The translations under genes were made by a program, and so were the position numbers. A stretch of DNA of 17,268 nt, taken from the NCBI GenBank assembly GCA_035649175.1, contig DASRKB010000260.1, forward strand, positions 1 to 17,268. The letters run 5' to 3'. Numbering within the stretch: position 1 is the first letter of the stretch; every line of letters begins with the position of its first letter. Positions 7,931-13,351 of the stretch are shown here, one piece after another. This DNA comes from SCGC-AG-212-J23 sp035649175. GTDB taxonomy: Bacteria > Pseudomonadota > Gammaproteobacteria > Burkholderiales > SG8-39. The notes below the pieces were generated by a model. It was given only the letters and a program-made list of their open reading frames with translations, made no database searches and had not been told where the DNA came from.

Positions 7931-8767
7931 CTACGCCGCAGAGCCGCCGTTAAGGGAGGCGCCCGCCCGGCCGGCATTGCCGTTGCGGTGCCTGACGAAC
8001 TCCACCAGCTCGGACAGATCGCTGCCGGATGCATCCGCCGAAACGCCGAGCTCTTCCGGCGGAGCGTTCAGCCGATTGACCCAGAACGTGGGGTAGCCGA
8101 ACCATTTGGCTCCTGCCGCGTCCCAGCCCGCGAACGCCGCGAAAAGAATCTGCTCGCGCTCCAGGGCGAACGCGTCCATCGCCATTCGGTAGGCGCGAGG
8201 ATCCGGCTTGTGCGAGGCGACTTGGTCCGCACTCAGGACATGGTCGAAGACGCGCTCCAGGCCGGCATTGCGAATGGCGGTGTCGAGCATCTTGGATGTC
8301 CAGTTTGAGAGCAGCGCGAGCTGCATGCCCGCCTGCTTGAGCAACGCGAGGGCGCGAGGTGCATCGGGCCAAGCCTTGAGCGAAAGATAGGCGTCCATCA
8401 GTTGCGCGCGTTTGCCGATGGTCAGGTCGAGCTCGAGCGACCTCGCGGAGAAGACCAGCGCCTCCTCCGTGGTCTGCCAGAAATCGGCGTAGTGTCCGGA
8501 AAGCACGCGCAGCCATTGGTACTCGAACTGGCGGGAGCGCCATACGTTGCCCAGCTGCGCCCCCTTGCCGGGAAAGACGTCTTCCGCGGCCGCCGACAGG
8601 GGACGAGGATCGAAAATCGGGAAGGCATCGAAGGCGATCGCCTTGAGCTGTGGCTTGGTGGCTGCGGCGGCGCGAGCCAGCGGCATGGCGTTGGCCAGCA
8701 CGGCCGTTTTTGCCAACAGACGAAGCAATGGCCTTCGGTACGGCTCGCGGCGCTCGATCTTGGTCAT
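7931..8767 (-). CDS. HAD-superfamily (haloacid dehalogenase type II-like) protein with probable export signal
   Basis: A 278-residue HAD protein set between the bufferin precursor and its maturase. The core has motif I AIAFDAFPIFD (nucleophile Asp47), the Arg77-containing WRSRQFEYQWLR, motif II LLSNWT (Ser154/Asn155), motif III HKPDPRAY (Lys187, Tyr193) and motif IV AGWDAAGAKWFGYPTFWVNR (Asp216). Against characterised L-2-haloacid dehalogenases from memory, the Thr four residues after the nucleophile is Ile51, and the SSNAWD segment reads AFAGWD, losing a Ser and an Asn. Catalysis by the HAD core is possible but true dehalogenation is doubtful. The N-terminus (1-37) is Arg-rich, then Ala/Leu-rich with ARAAAA, resembling a Sec or degenerate Tat signal. 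An AAGGG ribosome site precedes the ATG. Its role in the operon is unknown. Confidence 0.85.
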   Translation of the reverse strand: MTKIERREPYRRPLLRLLAKTAVLANAMPLARAAAATKPQLKAIAFDAFPIFDPRPLSAAAEDVFPGKGAQLGNVWRSRQFEYQWLRVLSGHYADFWQTTEEALVFSARSLELDLTIGKRAQLMDAYLSLKAWPDAPRALALLKQAGMQLALLSNWTSKMLDTAIRNAGLERVFDHVLSADQVASHKPDPRAYRMAMDAFALEREQILFAAFAGWDAAGAKWFGYPTFWVNRLNAPPEELGVSADASGSDLSELVEFVRHRNGNAGRAGASLNGGSAA

Positions 8768-8845
8768 TCTGGGACCCTTTCATTCGGGTGGGCGCATGCG
8801 TGCGTGAGCTGCGCCGCACGGCTCGACACGCGAACCGCGCGGCGG

Positions 8846-8881
8846 GCGGGCCGACGCCGGCTGCCGCCGGAGTCGGCCCGC
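8846..8881. promoter_or_regulatory. Strong hairpin between bufA and the downstream operon genes
   Basis: The arms GCGGGCCGAC and GTCGGCCCGC (10 base pairs) enclose one mismatch and a further 5-base-pair stem CCGGC/GCCGG with a four-base loop. No T-run follows on either strand, so this is not a canonical terminator. It sits in the 143-base gap between the bufA stop and the HAD start. There it could protect the 3' end of a processed bufA message or attenuate read-through, giving more precursor peptide than enzymes. That role is inferred from placement. Confidence 0.6.
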
Positions 8882-8910
8882 TGCCCTGGCGAGGGCGCCG
8901 CCGTTGCCCG

Positions 8911-9174
8911 CTAGGTCTTGCTGAGGCTTCCTCCGACGATCTTGCTGCATGTGCCCTTCGGGACGAAGATCCAGGCGTCGCTCTGGTTGTCGGTTTTCGA
9001 CGTTCCCGCGCAGGCGCTGGCGCTCGTTTCGCAGTCGTTGTGCCCGGCCTTCGCGACGCCGAAGCACTTCTCTGCCGTGAACTTCGGCTTCGCGGCCGGG
9101 CCGGCGTGGACAAGCGTTGCTGCCGCGACGCCGAGGGCCGCCAAGAAAGTGGCCCTTGCTATGCTGTGATTCAT
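8911..9174 (-). CDS. bufA1: Bufferin precursor peptide (DUF2282), secreted four-cysteine RiPP precursor
   Basis: An 87-residue precursor. Residues 1-24 form a Sec signal peptide (MNHSIARATF, then the hydrophobic LAALGVAAATL, with cleavage expected after VHA). The rest carries the DUF2282 signature KCFGVAKAGHNDC, ACAG, AWIFVPKGTC and KIVGGSL. Cysteines are at 37, 48, 55 and 76. In described BufA1 peptides the two central cysteines are the ones modified by the MNIO enzyme, which would be Cys48 and Cys55. Known bufferins bind copper in the periplasm and enhance copper tolerance. The ATG at 9174 is chosen over an upstream one at 9255 because AGGAGA lies 5 bases before it and the product starts directly with a signal peptide. 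It is the first gene of the operon that includes bufB and bufC. Confidence 0.92.
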   Translation of the reverse strand: MNHSIARATFLAALGVAAATLVHAGPAAKPKFTAEKCFGVAKAGHNDCETSASACAGTSKTDNQSDAWIFVPKGTCSKIVGGSLSKT

Positions 9175-9193
9175 GAAAGTCTCCTGTCGTTGG

Positions 9194-9217
9194 TGTCCGG
9201 TCGGACAAACTTTTGTC
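9194..9217. promoter_or_regulatory. Two overlapping palindromes in bufA promoter/leader
   Basis: On the + strand TGTCCG-GT-CGGACA (9194-9207) and GACAAA-CT-TTTGTC (9204-9217) are each perfect 6+2+6 inverted repeats sharing four bases. They lie 20-43 bases upstream of the bufA ATG, at the -10/transcription-start end of the proposed promoter. They could be a repressor operator pair or a leader structure. The regulator is unknown. Confidence 0.5.
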
Positions 9218-9240
9218 GCCGCGAGGTCGCGTTCGCTTAC
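9215..9240 (-). promoter_or_regulatory. Candidate ECF-sigma promoter of bufA operon
   Basis: On the minus strand GTAAGC (9240-9235), a 16-base spacer and CGAC (9218-9215) lie 41-66 bases before the bufA ATG. From memory, the Caulobacter SigF promoters that drive bufferin-type operons follow GTAACC-N16-CGAA. The match is close but not exact, and the link to the sigma gene next door is inference. Confidence 0.35.
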
Positions 9241-9524
9241 GGAAAAGAATCGCATAGCGGTTTCTGGCGGCGGTAGGTAATCTTCGGCGGCGCTTTCGCA
9301 ATGCGCGGCGCTGGCACCGCATCCGGGCGCGCCGGATCGGGCGAGCGTTTATCGGCGCGCAGGCGCCCGGACGCGTACAGGAATCCGGCGGCGTTGGCCG
9401 CAGCGCTCACGGCGGGCCGCCCGGAGATTTGCGCGGCACCGGTTTGAAGAAAGTCGCTGCACTGTGCGCCATGCGTGTATGACGGGAAACCGGTCGCAGA
9501 GCTTACTGATCGCTTCGCCTCCGC
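9241..9524. other. Intergenic stretch between sigma factor and bufA, no gene supported
   Basis: The gap between the sigma stop and the bufA start is about 350 bases. Apart from the bufA promoter elements at its bufA end, I see no gene. Short open frames continue past the sigma stop (for example a GTG-started 57-codon frame, 9410-9237), but they lack ribosome sites and recognisable motifs. No zinc-finger or membrane anti-sigma factor can be read here. Confidence 0.6.
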
Positions 9525-10142
9525 TCAGGTCCGGCGTGGCTTCATGAACCAGCGGTCCTCGAGGCAGGCGCGAAGCCGCACTCGGGCGCGATGAAGAAGA
9601 ACCGAGCAGTTCGTCGCCGACAGGCCGAGCTCGCGGCAGATCTCGTCGACGGATAAGCCCATCAGCTCCCGCAGCAGGAATACCCGCCTGCTTGCCTCGG
9701 ACAGGCGGCTCAAGCACGACTCCAGCGTTTCCATGAAGCGCTTGTCGGCCAGCGTGTCTTCGGGGTCCTGCCACTCCTGCGGCGGGCTGACATAGCCGCC
9801 ATTCGCCTGGAACATCTCTTCTATGCTTTCGACGCCTTCCGCTCGCTCCTTCTCGTCCATGGAGATTTCTCGGGCCGAGGCGCGCCGGTAATCGGCGATC
9901 TTGTTGAGCAGAATGGCCGTAAGCCAGGTGCGAACCGACGACCGGCCGGCAAAGCCCCCGACCCCTTTGATGGCGGCGAGCAGGACGTCCTGAACAATGT
10001 CCTCCGCCACGTCCTTGCTGCCGACCTGCAGAATGGCGTATCGGAGCAGGTAAGGACGGTGCTCGGCCAGCCGGGATGGCGCGACCTTGCGCGCCGGAGG
10101 ATCCGCCGTCTCGGCGGCCCCTTTCGGAAGGGGTGCAGTCAT
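9525..10142 (-). CDS. ECF-type RNA polymerase sigma-70 factor
   Basis: A 205-residue sigma factor with only regions 2 and 4, as in extracytoplasmic-function sigmas. Region 2 spans about 30-95 (AEHRPYLLRYAILQVGSKDV, DIVQDVLLAAIKGVGGFAGR, SSVRTWLTAILLNKIADYRR). Region 4 spans about 140-197 (LSRLSEASRRVFLLRELMGL, SVDEICRELGLSATNCSVLL, HRARVRLRACLEDRWF). The ATG at 10142 is chosen because everything upstream in this frame overlaps the divergent promoter region and has no sigma homology; the ribosome site there is weak. The gene lies directly upstream of bufA on the same strand, and ECF control of bufferin operons is known, so it probably activates 9174-5430. No anti-sigma gene is visible on either side, which is unusual. 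The TetR gene is divergent, 214 bases away. Confidence 0.9.
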   Translation of the reverse strand: MTAPLPKGAAETADPPARKVAPSRLAEHRPYLLRYAILQVGSKDVAEDIVQDVLLAAIKGVGGFAGRSSVRTWLTAILLNKIADYRRASAREISMDEKERAEGVESIEEMFQANGGYVSPPQEWQDPEDTLADKRFMETLESCLSRLSEASRRVFLLRELMGLSVDEICRELGLSATNCSVLLHRARVRLRACLEDRWFMKPRRT

Positions 10143-10253
10143 GTCCCGATGTGCAGGCCAATCCGTCGTGCGCCGAGGTAGCCGCCGACCTCTCCGGTCG
10201 CCGTCACTGCAACGCGCATGGCCGCGAGCGCCTTTCTTGAATGAGATTTCACA

Positions 10254-10283
10254 AATGTACTTGAACGGATGCTCAAGTATCAA
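10254..10283 (-). promoter_or_regulatory. Candidate promoter of the ECF sigma gene
   Basis: On the minus strand TTGATA (10283-10278) and TACATT (10259-10254) are separated by 18 bases, a fair housekeeping-type promoter. It lies 112-141 bases before the sigma start. It overlaps the inverted repeat at 10258-10279, so a bound repressor would block it. Confidence 0.35.
10258..10279. promoter_or_regulatory. Operator-like inverted repeat, sigma/tetR intergenic region
   Basis: TACTTGA and TCAAGTA are perfect reverse complements separated by eight bases, giving a 22-base dyad. The size and spacing suit a dimeric TetR-family repressor. It sits in the divergent region between the sigma factor and the TetR gene and is the best candidate operator. 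Confidence 0.5.
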
Positions 10284-10317
10284 CTGCTGTGGCGAAACGG
10301 CCCGTAAGAGGGAGATA

Positions 10318-10346
10318 TGCGATAATTGTTGAGCGATAATTCTTGA
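10318..10346 (+). promoter_or_regulatory. tetR extended -10 promoter with tandem 14-base repeat
   Basis: TGC followed by GATAAT (10318-10326) is an extended -10 element without an obvious -35. GCGATAATTGTTGA (10319-10332) is followed immediately by GCGATAATTCTTGA (10333-10346), 13 of 14 identical. A GAAAGG ribosome site (10345-10350) comes next, six bases before the tetR ATG. The repeat overlaps the presumed transcription start and may be a second regulator site. Confidence 0.45.
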
Positions 10347-10356
10347 AAGGCCGAGC

Positions 10357-10956
10357 ATGCCCCGCCCGCGGGAGTTCGATGAAGCCAAGGCGCTCGATCG
10401 TGCCGTCGACGCTTTCTGGCAGCGGGGGTACGACGCAACCGGGGTGCAGGACCTTTGCGCCGCGATGGACCTCAATCCCGGCAGCCTGTACGGGGCGTTC
10501 GGCGACAAGCGGGCGCTGTTTCTCGCCGCGCTCGATCGCTACATGCAATCCGTATCGACGCTAGCCATCGACTGCCTCGGCGGCGCGCCGTCGGGGATGG
10601 AGGGCATACGCGCTCTCTTCGAGCACGTGATCGGCGCAATGACGGGCGGCAAGCGGAAATGGGGATGTCTGATCACCAACTCCGTTGCCGAGCTCTCCCT
10701 GCGCGACCCCGAAGTCGCCGCCAAGGTGCGTGTCCACCTCGCAAGGGTCGAGACGGCTTTCGCCGGCGCTCTCGTGCGCGCCAAGGCGGCGGGGGAACTC
10801 GCCGAAGGCGTGGGCTCCGAGAGCGCGCCATACCTCGTTTGCGTGCTCCAGGGCCTCAACGTCCTTGCGAAGACGATGCCGGGACGCCAAGCGCTGTCGG
10901 CGATTGTCAACGTCGCCCTGAGAGGCCTGTCGCCGAACTTCCGGCCTCTGGAGTAG
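10357..10956 (+). CDS. TetR/AcrR family transcriptional regulator
   Basis: A 199-residue repressor. The N-terminal 55 residues form the TetR helix-turn-helix domain: AKALDRAVDAFWQRGYDATG, VQDLCAAMDLNPGSLYGAFG and DKRALFLAALDRYM. The C-terminal ligand domain carries WGCLITNSVAELSLRDPEV, typical of TetR proteins that sense small molecules, and a long helical end. The ligand is unknown. It starts at the ATG preceded by GAAAGG and is divergent from the ECF sigma gene. Operator-like repeats at 10258-10279 and 10319-10346 suggest it represses itself and possibly the sigma factor, which would place the bufferin operon under its indirect control (inference). Its last 50 bases overlap the 3' end of the convergent GNAT gene. 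Confidence 0.92.
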   Translation: MPRPREFDEAKALDRAVDAFWQRGYDATGVQDLCAAMDLNPGSLYGAFGDKRALFLAALDRYMQSVSTLAIDCLGGAPSGMEGIRALFEHVIGAMTGGKRKWGCLITNSVAELSLRDPEVAAKVRVHLARVETAFAGALVRAKAAGELAEGVGSESAPYLVCVLQGLNVLAKTMPGRQALSAIVNVALRGLSPNFRPLE

Positions 10957-11425
10957 TCGCTTTTCCACGCGTTTGCGTGGAGCCGCCCGCCTCGGCTTCG
11001 ATCATGTGCAACAGCGGGAACGGCCGTCCGGCGCTGTCCACGGGGGACCTGCCGATGACGGTGAAGCCATTGGACTCGTAGAACGCTATGGCGCCGGGAT
11101 TCTGCTCATTCACGTCAACCGTCAGCCGGGTTCCCGCAAGCCGGCGGGCGTGAATAAGCAGCCGCCGCCCCGCTCCACGACGGAAGAACCACGGCGCCAC
11201 GAAGAGCGCTTCGATCTTCGAGCCGGACAGTGCCGTGAACCCCACAGGGGATTGCTCGTCGCAGACGACCCAGAGCTCCAGCTTGGGCAGCTCGACGTCC
11301 CGAACGACGGGAACCAGGTCCGCGATCTCCGCGGCGGAAAGGAACGCGTGGGTGGCTAGCACCGAGTGCTGCCAGATGTGGAGCAGCCGTGCGTAATCGC
11401 CTGGTACGGCGGCTCGGATGTTCAT
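10907..11425 (-). CDS. GNAT family N-acetyltransferase (YjaB-like)
   Basis: A 172-residue acetyl-CoA-dependent acetyltransferase. It opens with NIRAAVPGDYARLLHIWQHS, followed by VGFTALSGSKIEALFVAPWF. The acetyl-CoA loop is FFRRGAGRRLL, the R-x-x-G-x-G/A pattern. The last conserved block is LTVDVNEQNPGAIAFYESNG, FTVIGRSPVDSAGRPFPLLH. The layout resembles E. coli YjaB, whose physiological substrate is uncertain. The C-terminal 25 residues are low-complexity and come from the stretch overlapping tetR, so the conserved domain ends near 148. The start lies 5 bases after the cupin stop, so the two are co-transcribed. Substrate unknown. Confidence 0.9.
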   Translation of the reverse strand: MNIRAAVPGDYARLLHIWQHSVLATHAFLSAAEIADLVPVVRDVELPKLELWVVCDEQSPVGFTALSGSKIEALFVAPWFFRRGAGRRLLIHARRLAGTRLTVDVNEQNPGAIAFYESNGFTVIGRSPVDSAGRPFPLLHMIEAEAGGSTQTRGKATTPEAGSSATGLSGRR

Positions 11426-11430
11426 GGATC

Positions 11431-11910
11431 TCAGTACGGCGAGCCGTCCTTGTGCGTGAATTTCCAGCCGCCATCTACCATGCTCGCCCTGAGGTCGTCA
11501 TCGGGGTAGATGCCCTCGTCGCCGCGCGTCCTGTCCCCCACTTCAAGATAGACGACCTCTTCGGCGGTCTCATTGATCAAGCGGTGGCCGTTGCCGCTGC
11601 CGGCCCTGAAACCTGCGCACATGCCGGGCGAGAGCGGCGTGTACCCTTCATCCGTATGGAGGGTCGGGCTGCCGCGCAGGACATAGACGAACTCGTCCTG
11701 CCTCGTGTGCGCATGGCGCAGCGCCGAGACGGCGCCGGGCGCAAGCCGCGTCAGGTTCACCCCGAAGTTGGTGAGTCCGAATAGGTCGCCCAGCGCCTGC
11801 TTACGCCTGCCCGCCACGCGCAAAGCGAATGGCTCGGGGTAGCCCGAAGCCTGCTTTTTCGGCGGCGCGTCTTCCGCGATGACAGCGACGGGGTACGGTG
11901 AATGGGCCAT
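11431..11910 (-). CDS. Cupin domain protein
   Basis: A 159-residue single-cupin protein. Cupin motif 1 is RHAHTRQDEFVYVLRGSPTL (two His and one Glu as metal ligands), followed by TPLSPGMCAGF. Cupin motif 2 is GNGHRLINETAEEVVYLEVG, with the last metal His. The tail GDEGIYPDDDLRASMVDGGWKFTHKDGSPY is common in small cupins that are otherwise uncharacterised. It could be a metal-dependent isomerase or dioxygenase, or a sugar-binding protein; the sequence does not decide. The ATG at 11910 gives the expected N-terminus, although the ribosome site is weak. It lies 42 bases after the end of the thioredoxin remnant and 5 bases before the GNAT gene, all on the minus strand, so the three form one operon. 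Confidence 0.88.
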   Translation of the reverse strand: MAHSPYPVAVIAEDAPPKKQASGYPEPFALRVAGRRKQALGDLFGLTNFGVNLTRLAPGAVSALRHAHTRQDEFVYVLRGSPTLHTDEGYTPLSPGMCAGFRAGSGNGHRLINETAEEVVYLEVGDRTRGDEGIYPDDDLRASMVDGGWKFTHKDGSPY

Positions 11911-11952
11911 ATAGCATGCGTCCGCCAGTTCGTCGGCGCGCCAGGCGTGCCA

Positions 11953-12418
11953 TTACAGCAATATCGATCGCGCGATCATGCGCGGCAGCATCGCGACCGC
12001 TTGGGAAGCGGGGATCGGCCGCGCTCCTTCCATTAGCGATGCGAGAAGCCCCCGCAGATGGTGTTCCCGCGGTTCAGCGGCGCCTAAGAAGATCGGCAAT
12101 CCGGATCGGAAAACCGCCAGACAGGGAAAACCGGTCGATGTCGATACCGCCGATGATCTCCTCGTCGTCTTCTACGTCGAGCCACAGGAAAAGCCAGTCG
12201 CGACGCTCAGCGGCAAGCCGCTCGAAGACGGGACGGAAGCCGCGACACGTATCGCACCAGGCGGCGCACAAGGCCAGGACCAGCGAGGCCGGGCACTTTG
12301 CCAAACGCTCGCTCACCACCTGCCGATGCTCCGCCCGCAACGTAAGGCCAGCCGGCACTCCGGAAGCCGGCCCGCAACAAGCAGTTCCTGCATCACTCTT
12401 GGACGGGCGAAAGCCCAT
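11953..12418 (-). pseudogene. Thioredoxin-fold protein, frameshifted
   Basis: The first part (from 12418, or an inner GTG near 12358 or 12319) reads LVLALCAAWCDTCRGFRPVF and WLFLWLDVEDDEEIIGGIDI, a thioredoxin-family protein with a WCDTC redox site. At the run of four A (12127-12130 on the + strand) the frame breaks: the open frame ends in an unrelated tail and stops at 12074. With one base removed there, it continues as FPCLAVFRSGLPIFLGAAEP to a stop at 11953, which is the expected cis-Pro strand and C-terminus. The restored protein would have about 154 residues. So this is a one-base insertion in a homopolymer: either a pseudogene or a base-calling error. It heads the minus-strand set with the cupin and GNAT genes. 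Confidence 0.82.
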
Positions 12419-12534
12419 CGTCTTACAACAACGGCCGGCGAGCTCATCTCCGAGCCTGGCTGGCGCGCGGCGCTAGGAACCTCTGGTGGTGGTGGAGCCT
12501 GCGAGCAAGTGGCGCGCGGAGGGCGCCTGCTTGC

Positions 12535-12672
12535 CCTGATACCCTCTCGGCGATGCGCGGTACTCAAGCCCGGGCGCCCGTAATCGCCATCGACGGTCCG
12601 TCGGCGTCCGGCAAGAGCGCGATCGCGAGCCGGGTGGCGCAAGTCCTGGGGTTCTCTACCTCGAAAGCGGGG
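12535..12672 (+). pseudogene. cmk: 5' fragment of a second cmk
   Basis: From 12580 to 12672 this is about 93% identical to 13385-13478 at the start of the intact cmk, with roughly six mismatches and one missing base. It encodes IAIDGPSASGKSAIASRVAQ and then loses frame near 12653; with the base restored it would read FLYLESG. In the Walker A loop GKGT has become GKSA. The upstream CCTGATAC..CT block is shared as well, but the first codons after the ATG at 12553 differ between copies. Similarity stops abruptly near 12672, where unrelated sequence begins. Only about 40 of 228 residues are represented, so no kinase can be made. Confidence 0.85.
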
Positions 12673-12733
12673 TTCGGTGGAAAGGAAGTTGCCGCGGCTG
12701 GAGCTGCAGGCGCAGTGGAGCTGCGAGTGACGC

Positions 12734-12992
12734 CTACTCGATCACGCGGTCCGCGCGCGCGAGAACCGACGCGGGAACCGTTACGCCCGCCTCGCGCGCC
12801 GCGCGCAGGTTGACGGTGAGCACGAAACGTTCCCACCACCGGAAGCTCCGCCGGCTTCGCGCCCTTCAGGATGCGCTCGACATAGGTCGCCGAATAACGA
12901 AACACCGCCGGAAGATCGACCGAATTGCTGATCATGCCGCCGCCCTGGATCCATATGTCCGCGGGAAAACCCGCGGATGCGCTGGCTAGCTT
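12734..12992 (-). pseudogene. C-terminal remnant of an ABC transporter substrate-binding protein
   Basis: Reading the minus strand from 12992, FPADIWIQGGGMISNSVDLP, AVFRYSATYVERILKGAKPA and ELPVVGT match the C-terminal third of the ABC substrate-binding family whose members end in a RADEVIE-like motif. At the AAA run 12825-12827 (+ strand) one extra base breaks the frame. Corrected, it continues FVLTVNLRAAREAGVTVPAS and VLARADRVIE to a TAG at 12734. The N-terminal two thirds are absent: an in-frame stop at 12995 and a terminator for another gene lie directly upstream. It is a decayed fragment with no expected product, lying antisense between the two cmk copies. Confidence 0.8.
12958..12977. 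repeat. Perfect 8-base-pair inverted repeat with A4/T4 loop
   Basis: TCCGCGGG and CCCGCGGA are separated by AAAA. The hairpin lies inside the decayed ABC-protein remnant, just beyond the terminator of the small membrane-protein gene. It may be chance in GC-rich coding sequence, or a secondary stop structure. Confidence 0.4.
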
Positions 12993-13001
12993 CTAGATTG
13001 G

Positions 13002-13034
13002 CAAAAAAAAGCCCGGTCCATTGAGGGACCGGGC
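13002..13034 (-). terminator. Rho-independent terminator of the small membrane-protein gene
   Basis: On the minus strand GCCCGGTCC, a six-base loop and GGACCGGGC form a 9-base-pair GC-rich stem followed at once by eight T. This is the clearest intrinsic terminator in the window. It lies 70 bases after the stop of the 37-codon ORF at 13105-13218, the only minus-strand gene upstream of it. Confidence 0.9.
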
Positions 13035-13104
13035 GAGTGACCGGCGAAGCGTGGAGGAGAAGTGAGTCGCTGGTGCCAAATCTTGGGAACGCTGCCCCGG
13101 CTTG

Positions 13105-13218
13105 CTAAGAGATTGCGGCAATCGCTTTGGTCGCCACCGTTGCGGCTGCCAGACCCGTCAGGAAAACCGTGGGGATCATCAGCGCTATGAACTCAAGGTA
13201 TTCTCTGATTCGTTCCAT
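13105..13218 (-). CDS. Small single-helix membrane protein (37 residues), unknown function
   Basis: A 37-residue protein not assignable to any family I recognise. A charged N-terminus (MERIREYLEF) leads into one hydrophobic segment, IALMIPTVFLTGLAAATVAT (residues 11-30), then a short tail with a single Lys. It is probably inserted in the inner membrane with one helix. Support for a real gene is unusually strong for this size: a consensus Shine-Dalgarno AAGGAGG exactly five bases before the ATG (13230-13224), a clean hydrophobic product, and a strong intrinsic terminator 70 bases downstream, making a compact one-gene unit. It is divergent from cmk, 139 bases away. It might be a regulator of a membrane complex or a type I toxin-like peptide; nothing in the sequence decides. 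A longer frame from 13425 runs antisense into cmk and is rejected. Confidence 0.75.
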   Translation of the reverse strand: MERIREYLEFIALMIPTVFLTGLAAATVATKAIAAIS

Positions 13219-13342
13219 TGGGTCCTCCTTAGTCTCGATGCCACTGTAGCCTCGAAACACGTCGGGAGGCTGCGAAGCACGACAAGGCCGCGGTGTGCGC
13301 AATTCACCTCCGAGGGTGTTGAGAGGGGGAAGGTTCGTCGCC

Positions 13343-13351
13343 TGATACGCT
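13343..13351 (+). promoter_or_regulatory. Extended -10 promoter of cmk, possibly leaderless
   Basis: TGA followed by TACGCT is an extended -10 element ending seven bases before the cmk ATG, so transcription could begin at or next to the start codon. No Shine-Dalgarno precedes the ATG. The truncated cmk copy keeps the same element (TGATACCCT at 12537-12545) at nearly the same distance, which supports it being functional. cmk needs its own promoter here because it is separated from aroA. Confidence 0.4.

Noticed and set aside
8911..9255. Longer 114-residue version of the DUF2282 protein starting at 9255.
   Set aside because: The extra 27 residues precede a clear signal peptide and overlap the promoter elements; the ATG at 9174 has a good ribosome site.
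9237..9410. GTG-started 57-codon minus-strand frame between the sigma gene and bufA, and a +1 frame with HEATPDLS just after the sigma gene, as possible anti-sigma factors.
   Set aside because: No ribosome site, no Cys/His zinc motif, no membrane segments and no recognisable family; the HEAT-like string is too short to count.
10143..10508. Longer sigma factor starting at 10508.
   Set aside because: The added sequence overlaps the tetR gene start and the intergenic region and has no sigma-like features.
12553..12813. An 86-residue protein starting as cytidylate kinase.
   Set aside because: Kinase similarity ends after about 35 residues through a lost base; the rest is read antisense to the ABC remnant.
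12948..12997. Cluster of common cloning-enzyme sites (GGATCC, CATATG, CCGCGG twice, GCTAGC, TCTAGA) suggesting a vector polylinker.
   Set aside because: The stretch up to 12992 reads as a conserved part of an ABC substrate-binding protein (ADIWIQGGG) and flanking sequence shows no vector features, so chance is more likely than contamination.
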